From: Symbiodinium kawagutii
Taxonomy: Eukaryota; Sar; Dinophyceae; Suessiales; Symbiodiniaceae
Direction: 5' to 3'
DNA: 64,000 nucleotides
NCBI GenBank assembly: GCA_009767595.1
Contig: VSDK01026008.1
Span: forward strand, 574,339-638,338
Part shown: positions 53,886-63,831 of the stretch, in pieces
Layout of the letters: every line of letters begins with the position of its first letter
Position numbering within the stretch: the stretch's first letter is position 1
Made by a program: the position numbers and the translations under genes
The notes under the pieces: model-generated
What the model was told of the DNA's origin: nothing
Seen by the model: the letters and a program-made list of their open reading frames with translations, nothing else
Databases searched by the model: none

Positions 53886-54208
53886 TCACAATGCATCGGC
53901 GGAAGTTACGAGTTGCGTAAGACTGGTGGTACTAGCAGTGCCAATAGTAGTGAAAAGTAACTAATACAATGCTACTTTAAGTACATACGAAAACTAACAA
54001 CAAGCTTTAGTAGCACCAGTACGGTTTAAATGTAATACTACTAGTATATAATACTTCTGGTGAGTGGTTTCAAAAATGCTGCCTCCGTAGTAGATTCGAC
54101 TCACCAAAACACAAACGACTTGCCCTTTGGGAACCATTTGCCAGTCCTTATCATTTGTCCTTGTTCTGGGATGTATCTAGCCGATTGTGGGCCCAAGTCC
54201 ACCCACAA

Positions 54209-54314
54209 TATGGTTGTTTCTCAAAATAGGGGTACCCCAAAAATGGTAGGTTTATTGCTATAAATGACTATTATTGGATCATTCAGGGGTACCCCTATTT
54301 TGAGAAACCACCAT
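54209..54314. mobile_element. F3 element with ~31-bp terminal inverted repeats
   Basis: It starts ATATGGTTGTTTCTCAAAAT then AGGGGTACCCC, and ends GGGGTACCCCTATTTTGAGA then AACCACCATAT. The arms pair over about 31 bp with one mismatch. The interior is only about 45 bp and AT-rich. It is a near-perfect hairpin with no gene. Confidence 0.88.
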
Positions 54315-54475
54315 ATGAGATAATACTCAAGGAATCCCCAGAATATCCCGAGAGTTTGACAGCACATCCACGTCGCATGTTACATGCAACCTTTTCCTGC
54401 TTGGAAACCATTTCCCAGTCTCCAACCAGTGAAGATTCCAGTCAAAACGGGCAAACATATGAAAAAAATGTTGAT

Positions 54476-54588
54476 CCATTTGATGGTTTGTCAAAAAAAG
54501 GGACCCCCGAAATCATCCATTGATAGTATGTTGAAAAACATAAATCAACCATTTTTGGGTACTCCTATTTTGAGAAACCACCATTTGA
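54476..54588. mobile_element. F3 element, second copy
   Basis: It starts GGTTTGTCAAAAAAAGGGA then CCCCCGAAATCATCC, and ends GGGTACTCCTATTTTGAGA then AACCACCATT. CCATTTGATGG occurs on both sides, a candidate target-site duplication. Diverged F3 pieces lie near 13.52, 16.50, 29.97 and 30.43 kb. Confidence 0.75.
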
Positions 54589-55473
54589 ATCCATTTGATG
54601 GTTCATGGCTCCCCCTCATAGACCGGTGATCAACCCATGATTCACCTGTGGTAAAAGCCCCTCCGAGTTACAACTTGGACCATTGACAATAGCTACAGCA
54701 GGCTGACAGCGTTCATGCAAATTCTCAGCAACATCACCCGAAGAACCCCTGACCAGAACTAAAGATCAACCAAGCTATACTTTGGGGTCATGCTTCACCC
54801 ATTCAACTCATCATTATCAACCATTCTCATTGCTCCTTGAGGCTCAAGGCGCACCAAACCTTTCACAAAAGAAAGCACCACTTGAACGTTCCGTTCCAGC
54901 GGTCGGGTCGAAACATGGCAGAGTGTCCATCAACCATTACCCTTCCAGTTACTGATATTATAGGTAACCACCCTCAATCATAGTGCAACAATCCCGTATT
55001 AAGGTTCCCTAGTTACCTATTGTAGAGGTGACTGGAAGGATTTGGATTCTTAACCATGACCCATCTCCCTCTCTCTCTTTCTCCATCGCTGATCTCCTTG
55101 CTCGAGCTGTGCCGGCAAGCTGTAGGATGTAAGCGTGCACATGTGGCGCTGCTTCCACCGAGGTAAAACTGTATGGCTGGACTGTACAGGACATGAGAAA
55201 TTCCAAGGCATCCCACAAACCGCAGGATGGCCAATGAACGATCACAAGTTACTATCACTGTTCACTTCTTGCGCGCTCTATGCCGGGCCCATCTTCTTTG
55301 CAAAAGGGCAACTCAGCGCATCGGTCTGGATAGTTTACAAAAACTTTGGATAATAAAACTTCTGCTTATGATCTTGCAGAAAGAAAATGCAAATGATCTT
55401 CCAAAAGCGTGCAAAAACTTATCTTTGCAATCTGCAGCATCAAGTTGTCAAGCCTTTCGGCAGCTCGCAAATC

Positions 55474-56073
55474 TCAAGCAACCTGAGCTCCAACTACCTG
55501 GGCTTCAGCCACAGGTCTTGGAATGGCGGGCGCAGGAATCACCGCAGCACTCAGGGGGACGAAGGCTACAAGCCGACAGATCCTCGCGTCCGGGGCCTTG
55601 TACCCCAAGTCCAGTCGTGCATGGCGATATTCGACCCGAACGGTGCCCCAAGTGGCAAAGGACAGCTGCTGGCACAGGCCGTGGATCTGCTGGTCCAGTG
55701 CTTGGTTCTTGCCGTGGATGTACCTGAAGCCGGCAACGGCCATGGTCAACCAAATGATTGGCAGAACCAGGATCAAAGCATAGGCGTAACCTACCCAGTG
55801 CCACGGTTGAGAGGCAAAGAAGCCAATGATCATCAAAATGGAGAAGAACAGAAAAAGGATAGCAGGAGGCAGCTGATTCCAGTATGACTTCACAATCTTA
55901 GCCAATTTGCCGATCCAATCATTCCACGTGGCATCGTCGACCATGGACAAACACATCGGCTTTTGGGTGTCTTTCAACTGAGGCCTCGTTTGAATGCATT
56001 CCCGTGGGTCCATCAAAATGAAAGTCTGTCCACCTGGTGGTACTGACAGGCACGTGGACAGCACGTCAGCCAT
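55474..56073 (-). CDS. Two-TM membrane protein, unknown function
   Basis: An ATG at 56073 (minus strand) opens about 199 codons: MADVLSTCLSVPPGGQTF (a PPGGQTF motif), a soluble segment, then TM1 (PPAILFLFFSILMIIGFFA, about residues 65-85), a short WHWVGY turn and TM2 (ALILVLPIIWLTMAVAGF, about 92-115). A cytosolic-type tail follows (RYIHGKNQALDQQIHGL, VRVEYRHARLDLGYKAP). The frame also extends upstream of the ATG. I recall a dinoflagellate family with the same PPG.QTF plus two-TM hairpin plus EYR tail, but assign no function. The last 20-30 residues may be intron read-through. Confidence 0.62.
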   Translation of the reverse strand: MADVLSTCLSVPPGGQTFILMDPRECIQTRPQLKDTQKPMCLSMVDDATWNDWIGKLAKIVKSYWNQLPPAILFLFFSILMIIGFFASQPWHWVGYAYALILVLPIIWLTMAVAGFRYIHGKNQALDQQIHGLCQQLSFATWGTVRVEYRHARLDLGYKAPDARICRLVAFVPLSAAVIPAPAIPRPVAEAQVVGAQVA

Positions 56074-56840
56074 GTCTCCTTGCTGACTTCCGGCCGTGAA
56101 AATCTCGAGCCAAACTCGAGCCAAAGACCAAGTGAATCAACCAGCTATAGAGTTATCATGGGTTGAAACAATGTAAACAATAGGTTTTATGAATATGCTG
56201 TGGGTATAATCTGGCTGACTCACAGGAGCTTAATAGGTTCTAGGTACCACTGAAACTGGCTGTGAGTCGATATGCTGCTGGTTGTTCACAGCTTCCCAGT
56301 CGAGCTCTTGGGAGACGATCCGTTGGTTTTTCTTGGTGCATCCCCAAATCAACCCAGGTGAATCCATCATAACATCACACACATGGTCAGTAGTTTCCGT
56401 TATGGTCAATTGCCACGATTACCGCCACACTACCCTCCGGTGATCTAACCGGGTGGCGCTCAAAATGATAGTTTTGGAAGGCAAGCCATGAAATGAATGA
56501 TGGATTTTCCACGCGACCAAGTTAGTCTACCAGTGAGTGTTGGCCTGGGGTTCACCAACCATGGTGGCAAATGACCCATCCACTATTACTGTATAATCAT
56601 TGTCATGACCATGTGTTACCACTAGCAATGAAGCATACTACTACTCGACCAAACAAAAAGCACAGAAATGGCACTAAACTTAACCACTTAGCCACTTAGC
56701 CATTGGTAATACATCATCAATTTCCAAACAACCTTACTTCAGCTATAATCCTAACTATTCTAATCCAAACTACCATCATCCTGACTACTCTAATCCCAAC
56801 TGCTATCCTCCTTACCATTTCCACTCAGGGTATGACTTAC

Positions 56841-56962
56841 CACCCTCCCTGGTCAGCCTGGTAGCTTTGCCGATCTCCTGCAGGTAGGCGAGGCCCGTGG
56901 CACCCCGACCCACGTCGGTGCCCATGGTCTCGAACTTCCCCAGGTTGATGTAGAAGTTGGAC
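56841..56962 (-). CDS. Internal exon, unknown enzyme-like protein
   Basis: Clean boundaries: a GGGTCCAG acceptor and a GGTG|GTAAGTC donor on the minus strand. The frame reads SNFYINLGKFETMGTDVG, then RGATGLAYLQEIGKATR and LTREGG. The codons are very GC-rich at third positions. It reads like part of a globular enzyme but I cannot name it. It lies downstream of the presequence exon at 59.14 kb on the same strand and could be the same gene. Confidence 0.62.
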
Positions 56963-57012
56963 CTGGACCCGGGGTGACGACTGTCTCCTGTCTCCCACCC
57001 CCCGGGGCTCAA

Positions 57013-57650
57013 GGAGTTACGGCGGCGGTGGAGGACTCAACGCTGAATTCATGGAGTTGAAGTGATGAGTTTAGGATTTTTTCAGTGATTGTCTATGAAG
57101 ATCTTACTGCATCATGATTTTGATGTATTGATGCTTCTTTGAATATACAATTTGTGGTTGATGGTTGATGACGGTTAGTTGCCTAATGATGCTTGTCATG
57201 ATGGATAATGATGGTCTGATGGTTAATTAATTACTTGTTTATGGCTAATGATGGTTCATGACCAACAGCAATGGCGGTTTGCTGGCGTGCTGATTGAGAT
57301 GTTGTTTACCCTTGCACATGTTTCTGAGTTGGGCTCGAAGGTTACCTGGCGGTCATATGATTGGTCACGTCGCTTATCTGATTATAGTACTTGTGGTAAA
57401 TAAGTTGGACCTGTGAAATGGGAACAACCCAACAATGGTTGAATAACGGGTCAATGGCCTGTTTAACGTGAGGTAATGGTGGTTCAATTTAGAGTGTTTG
57501 ACCACCCAGGTGTCTAGCACATCCTTTTTTGTTTGTCAAGCCACTTGGAAAATGAGAAACGGTGATTGATGTCGATGGAGGATGTCAACTTTGAAATGGA
57601 TAGGTGATTGGAAATGAGAAACGGTGGAATAGAAATTGTGAAAGATTCCT
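57013..57650. other. Spacer with TGATGG-rich sequence
   Basis: A GATGGTTGATGACGGTTAG-type degenerate stretch fills 57150-57260. No gene is seen. Confidence 0.5.
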
Positions 57651-57747
57651 ACATGGCAGTGGGTCAAAACCCCGTACCCCTGGTTCCCTATCATTAACCA
57701 TTGTTTTTCTTATTATTGGTTGTTTAATATTGACCCATAGCCACATG
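57651..57747. repeat. MITE-like element, family F4, second copy
   Basis: It starts ACATGGCAGTGGGTCAAAAC and ends TTGACCCATAGCCACATG. CCCCGTACCCCTGGTTCCC inside matches the copy at 23087. Confidence 0.8.
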
Positions 57748-58139
57748 ATGCCTGCTAAATAAATTGGAGGACGCTGGAGGTTGCCAAATCCAGGATTGAC
57801 ATCCCACATTCTTCAGCATGATGATCATCTCATTGTGCTTATGGGGCTTGGACTTATCCTATTGATATGAGTCAAGGGACCTGCACTACAACGTCTGTCA
57901 CCCATGCGCTGCAGTTTTCTGAATCAGTTGGCGTAGTTGCGCGTTGGTGGATGATGCAACCCCGCATGTTTGTCTACCATAGAGCGTCCCAGCGGTCCTG
58001 TCATGACAAGACCTGCGATTGATCAATAGCTATTTTAGCCAGCTTGGAATTGGGGGATGCCACTCTTTAATGATGCTCATTGAGGATGGTCAAAATCTCT
58101 ATGAACGGTTTCCTATTAGAAAGCCACCCCCCCATTTAC

Positions 58140-58990
58140 AAGCCTATGGAATTCATGAATCCAGGATTAACACTAGTTAATCATTACCATGACCATTGCC
58201 CACTGGTTATCATTACTAATATCGCTTATCTAGTGGTGGTCATAACCAATGATCCTCCTCTAACTTCATCACCTAATGATACGACTCTAACTTGCAGTAT
58301 GTCCTTATTAACTAGTGATCATAGTGATCAAGTTAGAAGTATTAATGGCATGTCCATTGTCACCTCAGTAGCCATCACCTTTATTACCATCAGTACTATT
58401 TTGACTATGTTTCTATATCTATTGACTCGTCTGACTTGACCATCATTATGAACTCAGTATCATTATTATGTCCTGGTTAACATTGCTCATATGATTACCA
58501 TTCATTAATCAACTTTACCCATCATAATTACCATTAACCACTAACCAGTTATTACTGGTTAGTTACCATCATTACCGACTGGTGTGTCTAACAGGTGGTA
58601 ACTAACAATCATGACTAACAGTTGGGAGCGCAACTTGTTAGTTACCACCATCATTACCAGTAACCATAATTAACTAATGTTACTATATCAACTACTAACT
58701 AACATAATTATCATCAATATGTACTCATTGTCATTACTCATATGATTACCATTAATCAACTTCACCCCAAAAAACTACCAGATTGTTAATTCTTATTCTA
58801 ACCAGCTATGTTGTGACTACCATCATTACCATCATTACCATCATGACTTCTTAGTCACCATATGTCACCATCACTACCATTAACCACCAACCAGTTATTA
58901 CTTGTGACTTGCAATCATTACCATACTTACCCAAAAAAAATATCAGATTGTTAATTCTTACTCTAACCAGCTATGTTAGTTACCACCATC
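58140..58990. repeat. Strand-biased CATTACCATTAACCA sequence
   Basis: The plus strand is dominated by ATTACCAT, ACTAACCA and CATCATTACC words. AGTTATTACTTGTGACT and AACTAGTTATTACTGG hairpin-like pieces recur. It directly follows, as the start of the likely intron, the donor of the presequence exon at 59.01 kb. No gene is seen. Confidence 0.7.
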
Positions 58991-59005
58991 ATTACCATTA
59001 ACCAC

Positions 59006-59143
59006 TGATCCTCCCAACTCTTCCGTGTCTCCAGCGCCCAGCGACGCTGGAAGCTGTTGGTCCGCGAAGGCACGCTGGGCCACGCCACGCAGCACGGCCG
59101 GCCGCGCCGCGCGGGCGGCTGCGGGAAGCAGCCGGGCGGCCAT
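59006..59143 (-). CDS. First exon with mitochondrial-type presequence
   Basis: ATG at 59143 (minus strand) starts 46 codons: MAARLLPAAARAARPAVL, then RGVAQRAFADQQLPASL and a Gly/Glu-rich end. The Ala/Arg/Leu-rich amphipathic N-terminus with no acidic residue in the first 27 positions is a classic mitochondrial targeting peptide, with cleavage likely after RAF or FAD. A GATCA|GTGGTT donor at 59005 gives a phase-0 intron. The mature protein is not visible here. The 57.0-kb exon on the same strand is a candidate continuation. Confidence 0.66.
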
Positions 59144-59164
59144 GGCGGAGGTGAAGCCAAGGAT

Positions 59165-59225
59165 CGAATGCCAAGGAGTTTATGGATGGTTAGGCGATGG
59201 TTAGGTGATGGTTAGGTGATGGTTA
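59165..59225 (+). repeat. 12-bp tandem repeat (GATGGTTAGGTG)
   Basis: Four to five units of GATGGTTAGGTG lie directly upstream of the presequence exon. GGTGATGG-rich degenerate sequence continues to about 59420. Confidence 0.87.
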
Positions 59226-59754
59226 GGTGATGGTTAAGGATGATGCTTCAAGATGCTTAAGGATGGTGAGGTGATGAAATAAGGGTTGATGATGGTAAAT
59301 GCTATGGTTAAACAGTGGGTGATGATAGTTCGTGACGGTTGATGATGCCTGTGTAGTGGATGCTTGCTGACTTTTGTGATGATTGAGAATGCGTAATGGT
59401 GCGTATTGAATGATGGGTGAGGATCTAGGGTGATTCAAAGCCTTCAATCGAGGAAAACTACCCGTACAAATTGTTGAAGTCGGTGAAGCAATGTTTCATG
59501 ATGCGTAAGAAAAGAAGTTAGTTGATCATGAGGCGGCTTTTTGAACATCAGTTGTTGGGAAAACAACTGGTCACTGAGATATTCTAGAAGTTTTAACTAT
59601 CCAAGGAACACATGGTTGGCAAAACAATCAAGAATAGCTTCTCAGCCACTTGGAATAAGCATCGCATACAAGCAGCCTTGGGCGCTGTGAGCAGTTTCGA
59701 GTACTTTCTTTGGTCAACAGGGTTCTGGGTTCTGGCTCTGGTTGGGAAATCGTT

Positions 59755-60014
59755 GCAGGGGAGGTAGACACTACAGGGAAGTGAACGGTCCTGCCATGTC
59801 CTGCGAATCCTATCTGATTAGGTCCTCGGAGCACAAAACGAAGGCCACGGAAAGCGATTTGCCAACACACGCCAAGGCACCCATCAGCCATCTCCTTCCA
59901 GCCGTAGTACCCATCACTCTCATGGGCATCAGCCATCAGGCATCGGATGGCATCAAACACCCCGCACCCGCCAGCCATCCCCAGGAACCAAGTGCTTCTC
60001 GCATCGTCAAGCAT
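59755..60014 (-). CDS. Probable exon, unknown product
   Basis: The minus-strand frame reads MLDDARSTWFLGMAGGCG, VFDAIRCLMADAHESDG, YYGWKEMADGCLGVCWQ and IAFRGLRFVLRGPNQIG. It has a balanced, folded-protein composition with Trp, Gly and Cys. An upstream stop means the exon starts at an acceptor or at this Met. The opposite frame is open too but is Pro/His-rich and less protein-like. No family is recognised. Confidence 0.45.
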
Positions 60015-60159
60015 CCGGCGCCCAGCGCTTCAAACGCTCACCCAGAAAGGTGGAACCCACAGCCTTGATGGAAGCTACGAGGTGGAACCCCATAAGTTAG
60101 TTAGGTTACAACTTAGGGCTGCCAAGTATATGCAATGGCTTCTGAAGCAGTTTATCCGG

Positions 60160-60760
60160 TTCATAAGGGGGTTGGATATGGTTAGATGATGGTTACATGA
60201 TGATTGATTGATGATTGGCTGATGGTTTATGGTGGCTGAGTGGTTAGATGGAACTCATGAACAAATGGTAGTCATTTCATGGTTCATGATGCTTCATGTA
60301 TTGTTGCTGCCGGATGCTTCACTAAACTGAACTTTTTTGCTGGTCATCGTCCCAACATGTGACAAAAGATCGCCGAGAAAGATAGCCAACTGATGATTGT
60401 TGATTTTGAAATAACTACTGTATTGTGATGATTAGTACGAATGATTCATCAATGGCCGATGGCTGGCCAATTACCAAGCTCAATGATTCATACCAATGAT
60501 GCTAGTGATGAATTGATGTTTAATGGCTAACTCATATTTATTCGATAATGGCCAATTAATGATTGAGCATTAGTTCAAAATAGCTAGCGTGCTACTTAGC
60601 AAAGAATAATATAGTGATTGAAGGGTAACCATGGTGCTAAATAATGGTTTTCTTCATTTTCTTATAGTCAACACTGGTCAAATGGTGGTAAACAATTGAA
60701 CTGTGGTGTGGTTGATTAATGGCTAATAGCATATAATAATCGCAAATTAATTAAGAACAT
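60160..60760. repeat. Strand-biased TGATGG/TTAATGG sequence
   Basis: The plus strand is rich in TGATGG, GGTTA and AATGATTCAT words. It has the same character as 59.2-59.4 kb. No gene is seen. Confidence 0.65.
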
Positions 60761-61218
60761 CTATGTCTGCCCGGTGCAATGACATGCGTGATGCCGAGAC
60801 ATCAGCATCCTGATTTTGCTGCGATTTTCTGCTGCAACTCATGGCATTGGTTTCGTTTTTTTCCGAAGCATCAACCGTAATCCAAGATCAACCACAAGGC
60901 GCCATTTCACTGCTCACATGAAGGCTAATCAAAACAAGTAACAGATTAGTCATCAAATCATCAAAAATGAAAAACACAGGGGACGCCTGCTTCAGGTCTG
61001 GACATACCAGGGCTGACCAAACGCACCAGCACTACACCACCACAATCTTCCCCTTGGCACCGCCGCAGTGCACCTTGGCGATAGGCGGGAAGTAGAGAAA
61101 GCCTCGGCACGGGGCCAGTCTTAGAGCGCGCTGCTTTCTGATGCTGCGGCCATTTCTGGTAGCCCCCCCAGTGGTGAAGATTCTGCCATTAGGTACCCAA
61201 AGGTGAGCCAACCAAAGT

Positions 61219-61332
61219 TCACCGAGGATCGGGGGTGTCCGTTGAGGTCCCCCGGAGGCCGAGCCTCTGAGCCGAGGGGCGTTTCTCTGGCAGCAAATCA
61301 GGGCGCGGAAGGAAGTGAGAGAAGGTGATCAC
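61219..61332 (-). CDS. Metallophosphoesterase, SHF motif exon
   Basis: A GACTCTCAG acceptor at 61333 starts a minus-strand frame reading VITFSHFLPRPDLLPEKR, then PSAQRLGLRGTS and a stop. ITFSHFLPR is the central (G/S)H metal-site segment of calcineurin-like phosphoesterases, which precedes the GHTH motif by some tens of residues. A GC donor right after EKR (AAAC|GCCCC) is possible. The only matching GHTH exon is at 19.1 kb on the same strand and in the right order. Confidence 0.6.
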   Translation of the reverse strand: MITFSHFLPRPDLLPEKRPSAQRLGLRGTSTDTPDPR

Positions 61333-61959
61333 CTGAGAGTCTCCGTCCATGTTTTTTGTGGGGGGAACTCGTCGAGGTTTAGTATGGCTATGAAGAATAG
61401 CCAATGGCCACCAGTAGTGATTAACGATGGCAACGATGATAGGCCTTATTGGTTGAACAAAGGCATTCATGATTAACATGTGTGAGCTGATGGCCATTGC
61501 CATTCTATTCATCGATGGCGCAATGACTTCATCTTTGTCAGCCAAAATGGCGGGAACCACCGATCCTGTAGATTTTCCCACCATTTCTGGAAGGAAGCGC
61601 GGCTGGGAACCAGCGTACAGCCGCCAGCAAAATGCTGTGCGGGAGACACATGGCCACAGAATGCGTGCGCATGGATCAAAAAGAAAGAGACATTGGACCG
61701 GATGCTCTACATACGCGAGCTGGTCATTCTAACACTTGAGCACCCGATTGCTCACGAGTGGAAAACTGTATTTCTTTCCGTCTTTCCAGTTCCTCAAACA
61801 AACGGACTACAAGTTAGAAACAAACCATCCAAGTCTAGATTCACACATCCCAGTGAAAGCTGATTGGTGGCTTCCCCATCCACCATGCCATTTCTGGGGG
61901 CTCTGGACAAGCCCAACCGCTGATCAACCCCTGCAGTCATGTCACTGCTTTGGCCGAAT

Positions 61960-62290
61960 CTCGTGAGGGCAATAGGGCCTGGCCGTGGAAAACCCGGCTG
62001 CCCGGCCTGCGGTAAGTCAAACGTGGTCCCAGCTGAGATTCTTGGCTTCGAGTCTGAATACTTTGAACCAATGGCTAAAGACATGCTCAACTTCTGTGCA
62101 TCAACGTCATTCAAGGTCTATGACTCTGAGAAACCAGAGCCAAAGCAGTTCCATACATGTCTGCAAGCATATCTACTTGCTGTCGAAACATGCAAAGTAG
62201 ATTTAACTCATCTCAGTATGATTGGCCACAGGTGCATCATCGAACCACAAAAAATGATCGCAAACACAACTCAGAACTCCCAACTTCACA
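61960..62290 (+). CDS. Possible exon, Cys-X2-Cys protein
   Basis: The plus-strand frame reads IGPGRGKPGCPACGKSNV, VPAEILGFESEYFEPMAK and YDSEKPEPKQFHTCLQA. CPAC is a possible half metal knuckle. The frame continues into the AACC and CAA repeats, which contain no stop by chance. The exon part probably ends before 62300. No family is recognised. Confidence 0.38.
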
Positions 62291-62324
62291 ACCCGACCAC
62301 TCGGCACACACAGTTCGAACAACA

Positions 62325-62420
62325 ACCAACCAACCAACCAACCAACCAACCAACCAACCAACCAACCAACCAACGAACCAACCAAACAAACAAGTTACAA
62401 CAACAACAACAACAACGACG

Positions 62421-62480
<60 letters not shown>

Positions 62481-62518
62481 GCAACAACAGCAACAACAAG
62501 CAACAACAAGCAACAAAC
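62325..62518 (+). repeat. (AACC)n then (CAA)n microsatellites
   Basis: About thirteen AACC units are followed by a long CAA/CAG-type run. All frames through it stay open (NQPT, Gln, Thr, Asn, or Val/Cys on the other strand). Confidence 0.95.
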
Positions 62519-62589
62519 AAACAGCCAACCCACCAAACCACCAAACCCACCAGCTACCAATGAAAACACGACCCAACGTTCACCCCACC

Positions 62590-62705
62590 AACCACCATCG
62601 TCGCTCCTCGCGTTGTTCGTTCAGGGCATCGAAATGCAACGCGATGGAGTCGCTTTGGTCCAAGGCCGTGAGACCGTCGGGCCATCTGCCTGGGGTGGTG
62701 GTTGC
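62590..62705. CDS. GC-rich exon-like segment, strand unresolved
   Basis: The minus strand reads DGLTALDQSDSIALHFDA and LNEQREERRWW. The plus strand reads LLALFVQGIEMQRDGVAL and VQGRETVGPSAW. Both have acceptor-like sites nearby. It is listed as a likely exon without a strand. Confidence 0.35.
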
Positions 62706-62952
62706 GATGGACAGGTGGGGTGGGTTGATGTTGGTTGATGTTTTGTTGGTTGATTCATGACTCATGGCATGGCTATAGCTATACACATTCACGAATGATT
62801 GATGAACATTAAGTTTTAGTCAATGATTCATGGTTTGTTGGTTCATTTTTTGATTAGTTGTTAGTTGTTGGTTGGTTGTTGGTTGGTTGTTGGCTGATCA
62901 ACTTATACTCTCTCATACTTGTGCAAAACAATTGGTTGATGGACCCTCCAGG

Positions 62953-63009
62953 CTGGTCGAACAGGGCAGCCCGACTTGGCGAGCGCCTGAGATCAAGCGA
63001 AGCCAGGAG
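62953..63009 (+). CDS. Possible micro-exon
   Basis: A CCCTCCAG acceptor and a CAGGAG|GTAACC donor enclose 57 bp reading LVEQGSPTWRAPEIKRSQ. The splice sites are good on both sides and the block is GC-rich in AT-rich flanks. Confidence 0.45.
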
Positions 63010-63831
63010 GTAACCACAGCATGGGTTGCACGGTGACGGGATAGACTATGGTCAGTTGATCCACCGACTAGACGAATAGTCAGCGCATTGGCATGCTGAA
63101 TATGCTTGATATGGGTTTCTCCATAGCCATGGTGGTACCCCTCCCAACCATTCCAAAGCCGTGATCATGATCAATAACCAACCAGCTATTGCAGGTACAT
63201 CCTCCGTGGATGTGACAAGCCCATGTGAATATTGGGTTTGATCCATTCGCTCGTGAAACCATCCAAGCATAAGTCTCCCAACGTCGGCCCAAGCCATCAT
63301 GCTGCCACAATGCACAGCATGAAGTCAGACATCATCCTCAGCGGCCAGGAGAAATGCCAAAATTCACCACTAAGCTGACTGATGGGCAATTATCAATGGC
63401 CTTTTTCAGTGGTCAACGCAAACCAATGGCTAATAATCTGCGAAAGTATGCTTTGGAAAAATGAATTTTCTCCACACAAAAGGCAAGTCAATGCAGATTC
63501 CTCCACATGAAAACGCAATAATTTGAACACCCAGGACCATTTATGGCAGGCTGTTTGGAGAAATGATGTACTCTACCAATTGCAAGAGTTACGAGAGATG
63601 TCCAAAGACGAAAAATGCACGACATCACATCACATTTGACAAGCAAATGACAACGGATCCTCCACAGCGAAGTGCACAACCAATCAAGAAAAATCGTGCA
63701 TTGTGTTAAATAGCAGGGATCAACTCATCACCTCACCCACCAACCTGCTCTCAACCTAACCATGCCAAAATAATCTGCTAGAACCATCACCCTAACTGCT
63801 AAGCGGCTTTTCCACAGGAGGGAGGCTTTCG

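Noticed and set aside
54209-54314. Rho-independent terminator
   Set aside because: The hairpin is far too long, symmetrical and repeated, and the genome is eukaryotic; it is a mobile-element hairpin.
62203-62760. Gln/Asn-rich or Val/Cys-rich proteins
   Set aside because: AACC and CAA microsatellites are open in every frame; only the part before 62290 looks like possible coding sequence.
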